Shown here in pieces: positions 32,321 to 43,200 of a stretch of 64,000 bases of DNA. A program made the position numbers and the translations under genes. The stretch is from assembly GCA_044221555.1 (NCBI GenBank), contig JBGAOY010000003.1, forward strand, positions 62,001-126,000, read 5' to 3'. A model generated the notes under the pieces. That model saw only the letters and a list, made by a program, of their open reading frames with translations, had not been told where the DNA came from and searched no databases. This DNA comes from JAEUJM01 sp044221555. GTDB taxonomy: Bacteria > Actinomycetota > Acidimicrobiia > Acidimicrobiales > DATDAH01. Each line of letters starts with the position of its first letter. Position 1 is the first letter of the stretch.

Positions 32321-33166
32321 ATGACCGCAGGCACCCGAGACCGCCGCAGGAGCACCCGCACGATGCTCAACAAGGTGCCGGAGGTCACCCTGGCCTTCTG
32401 GGTGGTGAAGATCATGGCCACCACGGTCGGGGAGACCGCGGCTGACTTCCTCGCCGTGGATCTGAAGCTCGGTCTGACCGCGACCACCTGGGTCATGGGC
32501 GGCTTGCTGGCCGTCGCCCTCCTCTGGCAATTCCGGGCCCGACGCTACGTCCCGGGCGTCTACTGGCTCGCAGTCGTGTTCATCAGCGTCGTCGGCACGC
32601 TGATCACCGACAACCTGACCGACCGGTTCGGCGTTCCCCTGTCAGTGACCACGACCCTCTTCACCGTCGCCATGCTGGCGACCTTCGCGGCCTGGTTCGC
32701 CAGCGAGAAGACGCTGTCGATCCACACGATCTACACGACTCGGCGTGAGGCCTTCTACTGGTCGGCGATCCTCTTCACCTTCGCCCTCGGCACCGCGGCG
32801 GGGGACTACCTCGCCGAGTCGCTCGACATCGGCTACTGGAAGTCGGGCCTGCTGTTCGCGTCGCTGATCGGCCTCGTGGCGCTGGCCTACTTCGTGCTCA
32901 AGATCAGCGAGGTACTGGCGTTCTGGCTGGCCTACGTGCTGACTCGACCGCTTGGCGCCTCGATCGGTGACTACACCTCGCAGTCCCGCCACGCGGGCGG
33001 GCTCGGTCTCGGGACGACCGTGACCAGTTTCGCCTTCCTCGCGGTCATCGTCGGCCTGGTGGTCACGTTCAGCATGGGGCAGCACTCCGCCGATGCCGGC
33101 CTGCTGGGGGCCGCCGAGCCGCAGCCCATCCCGACCCCGGCGCAGCGACGGCGGGTTCGGCCGTGA
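32321..33166 (+). CDS. COG4705-type polytopic membrane protein
   Basis: 281 aa with eight likely helices in two repeats. The first contains KVPEVTLAFWVVKIMATTVGETAADFL, the second FYWSAILFTFALGTAAGDYLA: a shared TT(V/A)GE/GDxxxDxLa-like pattern suggests internal duplication. Function of the family is unknown; the acidic residues within helices suggest an ion or metal transporter. GAGG precedes ATG 32321; ATG 32363 is nearer to the family's usual start. It is divergent from the response regulator, which could control it. Confidence 0.75.
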   Translation: MTAGTRDRRRSTRTMLNKVPEVTLAFWVVKIMATTVGETAADFLAVDLKLGLTATTWVMGGLLAVALLWQFRARRYVPGVYWLAVVFISVVGTLITDNLTDRFGVPLSVTTTLFTVAMLATFAAWFASEKTLSIHTIYTTRREAFYWSAILFTFALGTAAGDYLAESLDIGYWKSGLLFASLIGLVALAYFVLKISEVLAFWLAYVLTRPLGASIGDYTSQSRHAGGLGLGTTVTSFAFLAVIVGLVVTFSMGQHSADAGLLGAAEPQPIPTPAQRRRVRP

Positions 33167-33181
33167 TCCTCGTCGGCGCAC

Positions 33182-33199
33182 AGTGGGGGAGCGCCCACT
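33182..33199 (+). terminator. Hairpin after the COG4705 gene
   Basis: AGTGGG (33182-33187) and CCCACT (33194-33199) form a 6-bp stem with a 6-nt loop just behind the stop. No U tract is visible, so this is only a plausible terminator. Confidence 0.35.
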
Positions 33200-33259
33200 C
33201 GAACCTGGTGTTCCACGGGTGCAGATCGCGCGCCCGGCCCATCACGGCCGCGGTACCGG

Positions 33260-34903
33260 TCAGGCCTTGGCCAGCTTGACGGCCACGTCGAGACGCCGCT
33301 GGAGCTGGCCGACCGTGGCCTCGGAGATGCGCCCGACCCCGGACATGCGGTTGAGCTCGGCGTTCACCTGGGCGTGGGTCTGACCGCTGCGCTTGGCCAG
33401 CAGCGCCACCAGTTCGGCGTTCTTCTCCCGCAGGCGCTTCTTCTCCTCGGAGCGGGTCCGCTCGTCGCCGAGGGCGTTGCGGGCCTGGTCGACGAAGCGT
33501 CGGTCGCCGGCCTCGTTGGCCAGCGGGGGCGGCGGGGCCAGGTCGAGCACCAGGCTGGGGTCGTCGTCCAGGTCCTGGTCGTGGTCGTCGTCGACGTTGT
33601 CCGCGCTCTCGAACGGCGCGTGGGTCTCCTGCTCGGTGGCCACCGCCGAGAGCGCGGCGAAGAGCGACATCTGCTCCTCGGACCCGGTGTCGAGGGCCGC
33701 GGGGTCGCGCTCGAACCGCTCCTGCGACCGCTTGCGCAGGCTGTGGCGGCGCTGGTCGGCGATCTGGAAGGCCCGGGCCCGCAGGCGGGGGTCGTCGGGG
33801 ATGAACAGGAAGGCCTTCTGGTCACGGACCCCGGGGGTCCAGCGCACGAAGCGCCCGACGGCCTGCCGGAAGAACAGCTCGGTCGTGGTGGTGGTGGCGT
33901 AGACGCCCACCCGCAGGCGGGGGATGTCGACGCCCTCCGACACCATCCGCACCGCCACCAGCCAGGCATCGGTGCCGGTCGCGAAGGCGGCGATGCGGTC
34001 GGACGAGTCGGGGTCGTCGGACGTCACCAGGGTCGCCTTCTGCTTGAACCGGTTGCGCAGGAGCTCGACGATGCCGCGGGCGTGCTCCTGATCGGTGGCG
34101 ATGATCAACCCGCCGGCGTCGGGCTGCTTCTCGCGCAGCGCGTTGAGCTGGGTGATGGCCTGGCGGAGCACGTTCGGCAGCCACTCGCCGTCCACCGACA
34201 GGGCGGTGCGCAGGCGCTGGCTCGACCGCACCTGGTCGAGGTCGTCGTCGAAGGTGGCCTCGTGGATCGAGCCGTCGGGCGCGGACCACTCCATCTGGCC
34301 GTTGGTGCGGGGGAAGTAGACGGCGCGGACCACCCGCCGATCGGCCAGCGCGTCGGCGTAGCCGTACTCGAAGTCGGGGGTGGCCTCGTCGAGCTCGTAG
34401 CGGACGAAGGGGATGGCCCGGGTGTCGCTGCGGAAGGGCGTGCCCGAGATGGCGAGCCGTCGGGGCGCCGGATCGAAGGCGAGGCGCACGGACTCGCCCC
34501 AGGCCCGCTCGTCGCCGGCGTGGTGGATCTCGTCGAAGACGACGAAGGCGTCGGCGGCCAGAGGCCGCAGCACCGCCGCGCTCGTCGCCACCTGCTGATA
34601 GGTCGTGATGATCCCGTGCATGTCGCTCGGCAGCCGTCCGTCGGTCGCCGACCACGCCGGGTCGAGGTGCAGGCCGAACTGGGACGCCGCCTTGGCCCAC
34701 TGCACCTTCAGGTGTGCCGTCGGGGCGACCACGACCAGACGGCGGCGAGGGTGCTCGGCCAGCACGTGGCGGGCGGCCGTGAGCGCGAACGTGGTCTTGC
34801 CCGCCCCCGGCGTGGCCACGGTGAGGAAGTCCGACGACTCGCTGGCCACGAACTTCTCCAGGGCGACCTTCTGCCACGGCCGCAGGCGGATGGTGCGGAT
34901 CAT
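33260..34903 (-). CDS. DEAD/DEAH-box-like superfamily 2 helicase
   Basis: 547 aa. Q/motif I region LRPWQKVALEKF and TVATPGAGKTTFA, motif Ia VVVAPTAHLKVQWAKAA, motif II VVFDEIHHAGDE, motif III ISGTPFRSD, motif VI RQAVGRFVRW. After ~440 an acidic linker (DNVDDDHDQDLDDD) leads to a coiled coil (RTRSEEKKRLREKNAELVALLA) and a small domain SGQTHAQVNAELNRMSGVG. It resembles the UvrB/RE-type helicases of actinobacteria acting on DNA; role unknown. It follows recD on the same strand with a 147-bp gap. Confidence 0.87.
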   Translation of the reverse strand: MIRTIRLRPWQKVALEKFVASESSDFLTVATPGAGKTTFALTAARHVLAEHPRRRLVVVAPTAHLKVQWAKAASQFGLHLDPAWSATDGRLPSDMHGIITTYQQVATSAAVLRPLAADAFVVFDEIHHAGDERAWGESVRLAFDPAPRRLAISGTPFRSDTRAIPFVRYELDEATPDFEYGYADALADRRVVRAVYFPRTNGQMEWSAPDGSIHEATFDDDLDQVRSSQRLRTALSVDGEWLPNVLRQAITQLNALREKQPDAGGLIIATDQEHARGIVELLRNRFKQKATLVTSDDPDSSDRIAAFATGTDAWLVAVRMVSEGVDIPRLRVGVYATTTTTELFFRQAVGRFVRWTPGVRDQKAFLFIPDDPRLRARAFQIADQRRHSLRKRSQERFERDPAALDTGSEEQMSLFAALSAVATEQETHAPFESADNVDDDHDQDLDDDPSLVLDLAPPPPLANEAGDRRFVDQARNALGDERTRSEEKKRLREKNAELVALLAKRSGQTHAQVNAELNRMSGVGRISEATVGQLQRRLDVAVKLAKA

Positions 34904-35050
34904 GCAGACGGCGGGCGCGACACGGCGGGACGGGCGGTCAGGGTGGCGCGGGACAAGGTCGCTCAAGGTAGCGCCGACCCCATGCACGTCGGGACATGCC
35001 CTCACGTGTCCTCGGATGCCATGGCGTGCGTGGAAACGCCCGCCGGGCGC

Positions 35051-36922
35051 TCAGGTGCTCAGGGCCTCGGTGAGGCCGGAGGCGCGGGCGACGGGTCGGG
35101 ACACCGCCGCCCGCACCGACGCCTCCGTGCCGATGACGGTGAGCCGGTGCTGGGCCCGTGTGACCGCGGTGTAGAGCAGCTCCCGGGTGAGCACCGGGGA
35201 GGTGGGCTCGGGCAGGCAGACGATCACGTGGCCGAACTGGGAGCCCTGGGACTTGTGGATGGTGATGGCGTAGAGCGACTCGACCGACGCCAGGCGGGTG
35301 GGTCGCACCGAGAGCAGCGCGCCGCGCCGCTCGAACACCGCCCGCAGGCGCTCGCCGCCGTCGTCGATGACCACCCCCGTGTCGCCGTTGAACACGCCGA
35401 GCCCGTAGTCGTTCTCGGTGACGATCAGTGGTCGACCCGCGTACCACTGGGCCGCGCCGTAGCCCGGGATCGACGATCGCAGCCATCGTTCGATCTCGGC
35501 CCGCCAGAGCGAGGCGCCGGCGGGCCCGCGGCGGTGCGCGCAGAGCACCTGCACCGATCCGAGCGCAGCCAGCGCCCCCGGGCCGTCGCCCGCGGTTGCG
35601 GCGGTGACCACCCGTCGCGCGGTCGCGACGATGGCGGATCGCACGCCCACCAGATCGGGCGAGCGGGTGGGATCGGCGGTGGGATCCAGCTCCAGCCACT
35701 GGACGTCGTCGGGGGAGGAGCGGAGCGCCGCGACGACCTGATCGCCATTGCCCGACTCGATGGCCGCCGCCACGTGGGCGATGCCACCGCCGTAACGGTG
35801 GACGCGGCGCAGGACGGTGATGCCGGGGAGCGCGGAGCCGACGATGTCGCCGAGTACGGCGCCCGCCTCGACGGATGCCAGTTGGCGGGGGTCGCCCACC
35901 AGGACCAACCTGGCGTTGAGACGGACGGCGTCGAGGAGCCGAGCCATCATCGACAGCCCGACCATCGAGCTCTCGTCGACGATCACCACGTTGTGCGGCA
36001 ACTGGTTCGCGGCGTCGTGGCGGAACCGGCTGTTGCTGTCGGGCCGCCATCCCAGCAACCGGTGCAGGGTCGACGCCGGCATGGCCACGAGGGCGGCCCG
36101 CACCTCCGGGCTGGTGTCGAGCGTGGCGGCCTCGGCGTGCACGGCCTCGCTGAGGCGGGCGGCCGCCTTACCGGTGGGTGCGGCGAGGGCCACCCGGGGT
36201 GGCGCCTGGCCCAACGCCCCGGCCTGCTCGTGCAGCAGGGCCAAGATGCGGGCCACGGTGGTGGTCTTGCCCGTGCCGGGCCCGCCCGCCACCACGGAGA
36301 ACCGCCGCTGCACCGCCACCGCGGCGGCGATCCGCTGCAGGTCGTCCGTTCTGGCTCCCGATTGGACCGCTATAGCGGGTAGATCGGGAGCCAGAACCGG
36401 GGTTGGGGGGAACAGGCGGTCGAGGCCGTCGGTCAGCGCCTCGGCGTCAACGGTCGGAAGCTCGCCGCCGGCGCGGGCCGACAGATCGTCGACGATGGCC
36501 CGCTCGTGGCGCCAGTAGCGGTCGAGGTACAGGCGTGACCCGAGGAGGCGGAGCGGGCGGTCGACGGGGCCGTCGACACCGACGGCGGTGAGCGGGCTCC
36601 GGGCGACCGCGTCGGGCCAGGTGGTGGGATCGGGCCAGGGCAGGGTGGCCACGTCGATGTCGACGGCCTCGTCGTCAGGAGCGACGGTCGTTGCCGCGGT
36701 GGCCAGGTCGACGTACACGTGCCCCAGGCGCACCGCTCGCACGGCCAGCGCCACGGCGACGTGCACCGCCTCGTCGGTCCGCGGGGCCAGGCGACCCAGC
36801 GCCAACGCCGTCCGCACGTCGGCGGCGGCCAGGACGGTGGCGACGGAGAGATCGCGCAGGAGACCGTCGCCGACGGTGGCCCGTCGCCCGTCGAAGCCGT
36901 CCGTCACCTCGGCGGCGGTCAC
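35051..36922 (-). CDS. recD: RecD, exonuclease V alpha subunit
   Basis: 623 aa superfamily 1 5'-3' helicase. Walker A GGPGTGKTTTVARIL near 200, motif II VIVDESSMVG, VLVGDPRQLASVEAGAVLGD, and motif VI-type YTAVTRAQHRL near the end. GTG start overlaps the recB stop. An extra segment (PVLAPDLPAIAVQSGARTD) between the N-terminal region (DGLDRLFPP) and the helicase start (DLQRIAAAVAVQRRF) is encoded by a 50-bp palindromic repeat. Together with RecB and RecC it processes double-strand ends. Confidence 0.92.
   Translation of the reverse strand: MTAAEVTDGFDGRRATVGDGLLRDLSVATVLAAADVRTALALGRLAPRTDEAVHVAVALAVRAVRLGHVYVDLATAATTVAPDDEAVDIDVATLPWPDPTTWPDAVARSPLTAVGVDGPVDRPLRLLGSRLYLDRYWRHERAIVDDLSARAGGELPTVDAEALTDGLDRLFPPTPVLAPDLPAIAVQSGARTDDLQRIAAAVAVQRRFSVVAGGPGTGKTTTVARILALLHEQAGALGQAPPRVALAAPTGKAAARLSEAVHAEAATLDTSPEVRAALVAMPASTLHRLLGWRPDSNSRFRHDAANQLPHNVVIVDESSMVGLSMMARLLDAVRLNARLVLVGDPRQLASVEAGAVLGDIVGSALPGITVLRRVHRYGGGIAHVAAAIESGNGDQVVAALRSSPDDVQWLELDPTADPTRSPDLVGVRSAIVATARRVVTAATAGDGPGALAALGSVQVLCAHRRGPAGASLWRAEIERWLRSSIPGYGAAQWYAGRPLIVTENDYGLGVFNGDTGVVIDDGGERLRAVFERRGALLSVRPTRLASVESLYAITIHKSQGSQFGHVIVCLPEPTSPVLTRELLYTAVTRAQHRLTVIGTEASVRAAVSRPVARASGLTEALST
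36348..36397. repeat. 50-bp palindromic element, copy 2, inside recD
   Basis: Arms GTTCTGGCTCCCGAT and ATCGGGAGCCAGAAC, perfect 15-bp inverted repeat, with a 20-nt loop containing the inner palindrome CCGCTATAGCGG. It lies within the recD frame without breaking it. Confidence 0.85.
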
Positions 36923-39900
36923 GACACCCCCCGGTCGAGCAGGGCCGACAGGTCGGTGATGAACGCCGCCGGCGGCTGCCAGGCGAACACCCCGCACGGT
37001 CGGCCGTCGACGCGCGGCACGTCGGGTCCGGTCATGCCGCGCACGAACAGGTACGCGACGCCGCCGAGGTGCCGGGACGGGTCGTAGGCGGGCAGCCGCC
37101 ACCGCAGGAACCGGTGCAGGGCCACCGCGTAGAGCGCGGCCTGGAGGGGGTAGTGGGCGTCCGCCATGGCCGTCGCCAGGGCCTCCGGCCGGTAGTGCCA
37201 GGTGGTCGGTGTCTCGCCGAGGGGGGCGAGGTGGTTGGTCTTGTAGTCGATGACCACGTGGCGGTCGCCCAGGCGGGCCACCAGGTCGATGCTCCCGCTG
37301 AGGAACCCGCGCACCCCGCTGGTCAACAAGGGGTCGCGCAGGCGCTCGTGATAGTCGGCCAGTGGGTCGCTCGCGGGCAGGGCGGCGAACACGTCGGCGA
37401 TCCCGTCCATCGTCACCAGCTCGGCTCCAGGTCGGTCGCCGCCGGCGAGGGGCAGGTCGAAGGCCAGTTCGTCGAGTCGATCCCGGTGGTCGAGGTCGCG
37501 GAGGCGCCGATCGTCCCAGTCCGGCCCCAGCGGGGTCTCCAGGGCCGCCGCCAGGCCGGTGACGAGGGTGCCGACGTGCGCACCGACGACGCGCGCCGCG
37601 CCGACCTCGTCGGCGGCCTCGTTGAGTTCGGCCACCAGGTCGGTGGCGGTGAAGTCGGCCCGCTCGAGCAGTTCGTGAGCCAAGGTGCCGACCCGTGCGC
37701 CGCCCGGGACATCCGCGAGGGGGAGCGGCAGGACCAGCTCGCCTTCGGTCGGTGCCGCGGGGGCGGCCACCTCGGGCTCGTCCACCTTGCTGGTCTCGGC
37801 CACCTCGACGATGTCGAGGGCGACATGGGGCCCGGCGTCGTGGACGGCGCGCGTCAGCCCGCTGTACGACGTGCGGACCCAGTGGTCGTCGAAGCGCCGG
37901 TCGAACCGTCGCACGGCGAGCCCGTCGGCGCCCGCGGTCGGCGGGGTGTAGCGCTGATCGGTGTGGCCGGTGGCGTCCTGCCAGGCGATGCCCCGCTGGT
38001 CGAGGGCGGCGGCGATGGTGGCCTCGTCCGGCGTCGGCTTGAGCTGGCGTTCGACCTCGCCCGTGGTCGCGTCCTTGCCCAGCAACATGCGGGCGAAGGC
38101 CGACTGCCCGGCGTCGTTCGGCGTCGCCCACCACGCCACCACCTGGTGACGGGCGCGGGTGAGGGCCACGTAGAGCAGCCGCAGGTCTTCCTGGTCGCGT
38201 TCTTCGGCGCTCTTCGCGGCGTGCGACTCGTGCCACGGGCCCCGGCTCCCGACCCCGATGGCACGGTTGCCGTCCTCGTCGTGGAAGACGGGGATGTCGG
38301 ACTTGTCCCTCGGCGGGCAATCCCAGAGCGAGGGGAGCAGCACGATGGGGAACTCGAGGCCCTTGGCTCCGTGGACCGTGTGGACGGCGACCGCGGCGGC
38401 ATCGGATTCGAGTCGCCGCCGGGCGGTGTCCGTGCCCGTGTCGTCCACCCGGGCCATCTGCTCGGTCAGCCAGCCGGACAGCGCCGCGATCGAGCCCTGG
38501 TGGGCCGATTGCCAGCCGTGCAGCAGCTCGGCGATGTGGCGCAGGTCACTGACCTGGCGCTCCCCGCCGATGGTCGCCAGCAGCCGGGCGGTGAGGCCGG
38601 TGTCGGTCTCGATGCGGCGCAGCAGCCCCGCCACGGCGTGGGTGCGTAGGGCCGCCGCCCACTCGTGCAGGTACCCGTCGATCGTCTCCCACTCGGCATC
38701 GGTCGAGGTGGCGAGCTTCGAGGCCTCCCACCCGATGAACGGACCGATGGCCACCGTGTGCACACTGGTCTCGCGGGCCGGCTGTTCGAGCGCGTGCAGG
38801 AGATCGAGCCAGTCGCGGGCGGCATCGGTGGTGAGGACGCTGGCGCCGCCGTGGACGACGGCGGGGATGCCCACTGCGTGCAGGGCCTCGCGGGCGGCAT
38901 CGGCCTGGCGGTTGGTGCGGGTCAGCACGGCCAGGTGCCCGGGTCCCACGGGCCGCCCGTCGATGGTGGAGCCCGCGGTCAGGATGCGGAGCGCCTCGGC
39001 CGCGAGGTCGTCGGCGATGAAGCGGCGCACCGAGGCCTTGTTGGCCCACCCGTACGGCGTGAGGGCGAACGCACCCGAGTCGCGCTGGGCGATGCGCACG
39101 ATGACGGGCGGGCCGGCGGCCGGCCCCTGCAGCCGATGGGGCACCGCACCGGGCCGGGCCCGCACCTGGCGGTGGCGGATCGTCGGCGCCCCGAACTGGG
39201 CGCCGTCGAACAGGGCGTCGAGGGCGTCGAGCAGGGCTTGGTCGGCCCGCCAGCTGACGGTCAGGCCGCAGCGTTGATCGGCCCGCTCGGTGGCCTGGAG
39301 GTAGGCGAACACGTCGCCGCCCCGGAACGCGTAGATGGCCTGCTTGGGGTCGCCGACCAGCACCAGCCGGTTCGGGGCGCCGCCGAACGCCTTGCGCAGG
39401 ATCCGCCACTGCACCGAGTCGGTGTCCTGGAACTCGTCCACCACGGCCATCGAGAAGCGGCGGCGCAGCCGCTCGGCCACGATCTCGCCTCGCTCGCCGT
39501 CGGCGATGCTGCTGTCGAGGCGGGCCAGCAGGTCGTCGTAGGTGATCAGCCGCCCGGCCCGCTTCTGGTCGACGATGCGCTTGCGGACCGCAATCGCAAA
39601 GGCGCGGCGCTGGCGGTCGACCGTGCTGTTCGGGTCCACGGGGGCGATCACGCAGTCGGGCTTCTCGACGACGGTGCGGGCGATGGCCATCGCCGTCGGT
39701 CGGTCGAACAGCACCTCGTCGCCCCGGTGGAAGCGACGGACGAACAGGTCGTCCACCGCGTCGATGACCAGGTCGCGGACATCCTCGACCAGCTCGAGGT
39801 CACGCTCGGCGTCGCCGGCCACGCCCAGGCTGGCCAGCACCTGCTGGCAGAACCCGTGGGTGGTGGCGATGGTCGCGGCGTCGAAGTCCGAAAGGGCGCG

Positions 39901-40275
39901 TTCGAGGTGGGTCCGGCGTTCGGCCGCCTCGGCCGGGGTGCCCTCGCGGAGGTGGACGAGGAGCTCGTCGACGACTCCTTGGTCGTCGACCGGGTCTCCC
40001 GCGTCGGGGGCGAGGCCGCGTGCCGTCCGGTTGAGCCGCAACCAGACGCGCTCGCGCAGGGTGCCGGTGGCCTTGCGGGTGAACGTGACCACCAGCAGCT
40101 CGTCGAGCGGCCGGCCGCGGGCCACCTCGGCCACCACCAGCGATGCCACGGCGTGGGTCTTCCCGGTGCCGGCGCTGGCCTCGAGGACGGTGATGCCTGG
40201 CGCCATCGGCACGGTCGGGTCGAACTCGGCGATGGGGTCGGTCATCATCTCGACCTGCACCACGTCGTCGGTCAC
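36919..40275 (-). CDS. recB: RecB, exonuclease V beta subunit
   Basis: 1118 aa. UvrD-like helicase: Walker A LEASAGTGKTHAVASL, FTRKATGTLRERVW, motif II AVVDEFQDTDSVQW, motif III GDPKQAIYAFRGGD, motif V TVHGAKGLEFPIV, motif VI LYVALTRARHQ. The C-terminal nuclease has GTLAHELLE and the catalytic VVIDYKTNHL. 3'-5' helicase and only nuclease of the complex. It overlaps recC and recD by 4 nt (GTGA) at each end. Confidence 0.94.
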   Translation of the reverse strand: MTDDVVQVEMMTDPIAEFDPTVPMAPGITVLEASAGTGKTHAVASLVVAEVARGRPLDELLVVTFTRKATGTLRERVWLRLNRTARGLAPDAGDPVDDQGVVDELLVHLREGTPAEAAERRTHLERALSDFDAATIATTHGFCQQVLASLGVAGDAERDLELVEDVRDLVIDAVDDLFVRRFHRGDEVLFDRPTAMAIARTVVEKPDCVIAPVDPNSTVDRQRRAFAIAVRKRIVDQKRAGRLITYDDLLARLDSSIADGERGEIVAERLRRRFSMAVVDEFQDTDSVQWRILRKAFGGAPNRLVLVGDPKQAIYAFRGGDVFAYLQATERADQRCGLTVSWRADQALLDALDALFDGAQFGAPTIRHRQVRARPGAVPHRLQGPAAGPPVIVRIAQRDSGAFALTPYGWANKASVRRFIADDLAAEALRILTAGSTIDGRPVGPGHLAVLTRTNRQADAAREALHAVGIPAVVHGGASVLTTDAARDWLDLLHALEQPARETSVHTVAIGPFIGWEASKLATSTDAEWETIDGYLHEWAAALRTHAVAGLLRRIETDTGLTARLLATIGGERQVSDLRHIAELLHGWQSAHQGSIAALSGWLTEQMARVDDTGTDTARRRLESDAAAVAVHTVHGAKGLEFPIVLLPSLWDCPPRDKSDIPVFHDEDGNRAIGVGSRGPWHESHAAKSAEERDQEDLRLLYVALTRARHQVVAWWATPNDAGQSAFARMLLGKDATTGEVERQLKPTPDEATIAAALDQRGIAWQDATGHTDQRYTPPTAGADGLAVRRFDRRFDDHWVRTSYSGLTRAVHDAGPHVALDIVEVAETSKVDEPEVAAPAAPTEGELVLPLPLADVPGGARVGTLAHELLERADFTATDLVAELNEAADEVGAARVVGAHVGTLVTGLAAALETPLGPDWDDRRLRDLDHRDRLDELAFDLPLAGGDRPGAELVTMDGIADVFAALPASDPLADYHERLRDPLLTSGVRGFLSGSIDLVARLGDRHVVIDYKTNHLAPLGETPTTWHYRPEALATAMADAHYPLQAALYAVALHRFLRWRLPAYDPSRHLGGVAYLFVRGMTGPDVPRVDGRPCGVFAWQPPAAFITDLSALLDRGVS

Positions 40276-43200
40276 GCGGACCACCGCCGGGCCTCGTCGA
40301 GGATCGGGTCCCACAGGCGGTGGGCCAGCTCGGCGAAGCGGGCGTCGGCCAGCACCTCGTCGATGCCGCGCTGGCCCCCGTTCACCAGGACGTGCTCGGC
40401 GTCGAGGTCCTCCTTCTTCCAGTCGTAGGTGCTGGTCCACGACCTGCCGGCCTGCTCGGCGGGGTCTCCGTCGTCGCTTCGACCGGCCGCGACGAAGCTG
40501 TGGGAGGTGGCGCAGTACAGGGGGAGGGGCCTGCACAGCGCTTCGTCGCGCAAGGCGACGAGGTCGGCCAGGTGGGCTCGCGCGGTGCCGACGTCGAGGG
40601 GCGGCAGGCCGAAGCGCGCCGCCGCTCCCCGGTTCGAGCCGATGGTGATCGAGGTGAGGGCCACGCCGGGGTGCGAGGCCGTCGCGGCGAGGTGGCGCAC
40701 CCAGGCCCGCAGCTTGGGCTTGGGCCCGAGCTTCGAGAAGGTGGCCGGACGGATGGTGGCGCCGACCACGTCGGTGACGGTGCCGACCACCTGACGGCCG
40801 TCGTCCAGCGTGACGTCGACCTCGAGCGACCGCCGCCGACCCTCGGTGGTGGCGGACGCTGCGATCGCGATCGCCTCTGCGGTCGTGCGCACGGTTGCGA
40901 GGGCGCGCCGCCCGATGTCGCCGGGGGGCAGCTGGCCACGGGCCAGCTCGGCGGCGCACACCGCGTCGACATCCGCCCCGTCGAGCAACGCCTGGAGGAT
41001 GCGCTCGCCCACCTCCCACCGCTCGAGGGCGTCGAGGTCGATGGCCAACGCGTCGGCGGGTCGGTCGTCGTAGCGTTGCAGCGACAGGCCCAGCCGCTGG
41101 CGCAGGAAGGCCCTCGTGGGGTGCAGGACGACGGCCACCAGGTCGTCGACGGCGATGACGGCGTCGTGCACCGGGGGTAGCCCGCCGGGAGGGAGGAAGG
41201 GCGGCACCGGCTCCCGGCGGCCCGCCGCACTCACCGCGCCGGCCAGCAGCCGCGGCTCGAATCCCCACGGTCCGCCCGTGCGAAGGGCACCGGGGACGAA
41301 GCAGCGTCGGTCGGACGGCTGCAGCGGGTGGTGCTGCGTGATCGCCGCCCGCGCCGGTCGTCCGTCGGCGGTGACGACGGTGGCGTCGATGACGTCGAGC
41401 AGCTCGTGCACCGGGACCGCCGGTGGGAGGGGCTCGTTGGTGCGTGGATCGTGGCCGTCGTACGTGACGACCAAGGCGTCGCGGGCGGCCAGCACCGCAT
41501 CGAGGAGCAGCTGACGGTCCTCGGCGCGACGGTCGTGGTCGCCGGGACGGCGAGACGCCAGCAGCAGGTCGTCGCCGTCCGGGGCGCCGCCGCGTGGGAA
41601 CGCACCATCGTCGAGGCCCACGAGGCAGATCACCCGGTGGGGTACCGAGCGCATGGGGACGAGCGTGCACATGGTGAGATCGCCGGTGCGGAAGGCGGCC
41701 CGGCTGGGCTGGCCTCGGAGGCGATCGGCCAGCAGGTCGCGGACTTCGGCCAGACGCAGCTCGGGGCCCGCGCCGGCGGCCTCGTCCTGCACCTCGGTCA
41801 GTATCCGGTCCAGTTGTGTGCGCTGCCAGCCGTCCTCGAACCGGGTGGCGACCAGCAGGTCGGCGGCGGCATCGATGGCCGTCATCCAGTCCGCCAGTGG
41901 CCGCGGCTCGATGAGCGATCGGACGGCCTGACCGAGGCGCCCGACCAGCTCGGCGAAGCGGCCGGCCAGGTCGACCTCGCCGGAGTCGACGTCGTCGAGG
42001 GGCAGGACGCCGTCGACCAGCCGCAGCTCGTCCTCCGACATGGCCACGCCGAGCAGCAGCCGTTGCAGGCCGGCGTCCCAGGTCCCGGTGTCCACCGCGG
42101 CCAGGTCGTAGGGCCGTCGATGGTCGGCGTCGAGGCCCCAGCGGGTGCCCGTGGACTCGATCCACGCCGCCAAGGTCTCGAGGTCTCGGTCGGCGAACCC
42201 GAAGCGGCGGCGGACCGGGGGGAGGGCGGCGAAGCCCAGCACCTGGGTGGCGGTGAGGCGGGAGTCGACCAGGGCGACGAGCTCGGCGATCGCGCCCAGC
42301 ACCGGGTTGGTCTGGCGCAGCGATCGGTCGGCCAACCGGTAGGGGATGGTGCGGGGGTCGCCCTCGTCGTCGTCGAAGGCGGCCCGGAGCAGCGGCGCCA
42401 ACTCGTCGATGTCGGGGCACATCACCACCACATCTCGGGGCTCGAGCGTGGGGTCGTCGGCCAACAGGTGGGTGATGGCGTCACGCACCACCTCGGCCTG
42501 ACGGGCGCGGCCGTGGCAGGCGTGGACCTGCACCGAGCGGTCGGCGGGGTCGAGTGCCGCCCTGGCGGCTGGATCCGGCAGCGACGCGTCCGCGCGGATG
42601 GCGTCCTGGAGGCGGTGCAGCAGCGTCGGCTCGGACGCCGGGATGGCGGGCAGGGGATGGTGCTCGTCGCGTGCGCCGGGCGTCTCGGCGAGGCGGCGCC
42701 CGATCACCGTCCCCATCTCTTGGCTGTCGCGACCCCAGGCCCGCAGCAGGGGATGGTGGAGTGTTCCCTGACCCTCGAGCCCCCACGCCACCGGTGACGG
42801 GTGCAGGGCCATGAGGTGGACGTTGCGCTCGGTGGCGAGGGCGCGCAGGACGTCCAGGTAGCTCGCCGGCAGTCGTGTCAGCCCGAACAGGAAGAAGCGA
42901 TCGGGCAGGTCGACGATCGTGCGGTCGCGTGCCAGCCGTTCGCAGCCGACCAGGGCCCGTTCGGCCGGGCTCGGCCGGTCCACCCTCGCCCGCAGTCGCC
43001 GCCAGAGCTCTGCCTGCCAGCGGACATCGTCGGCAAGTGGCGCACCGGCACCGTCGAGGTCGTCGCCGGCGGCCCAGGCCAGCACCATGTCGGGGCGGTG
43101 CACGGCGTAGCGGTCGAACAGGTCGGCCAGGTGGCGCACCGCGGCGAAGCGGCGGTCCCGTTCGGCGGGCGCGACCTCGTCCGTGCCCGTGGCGCCGCCG

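Noticed and set aside
33374..36382. 1002-aa plus-strand frame opposite the helicase and recD
   Set aside because: Antisense artefact; both opposite genes have complete motifs.
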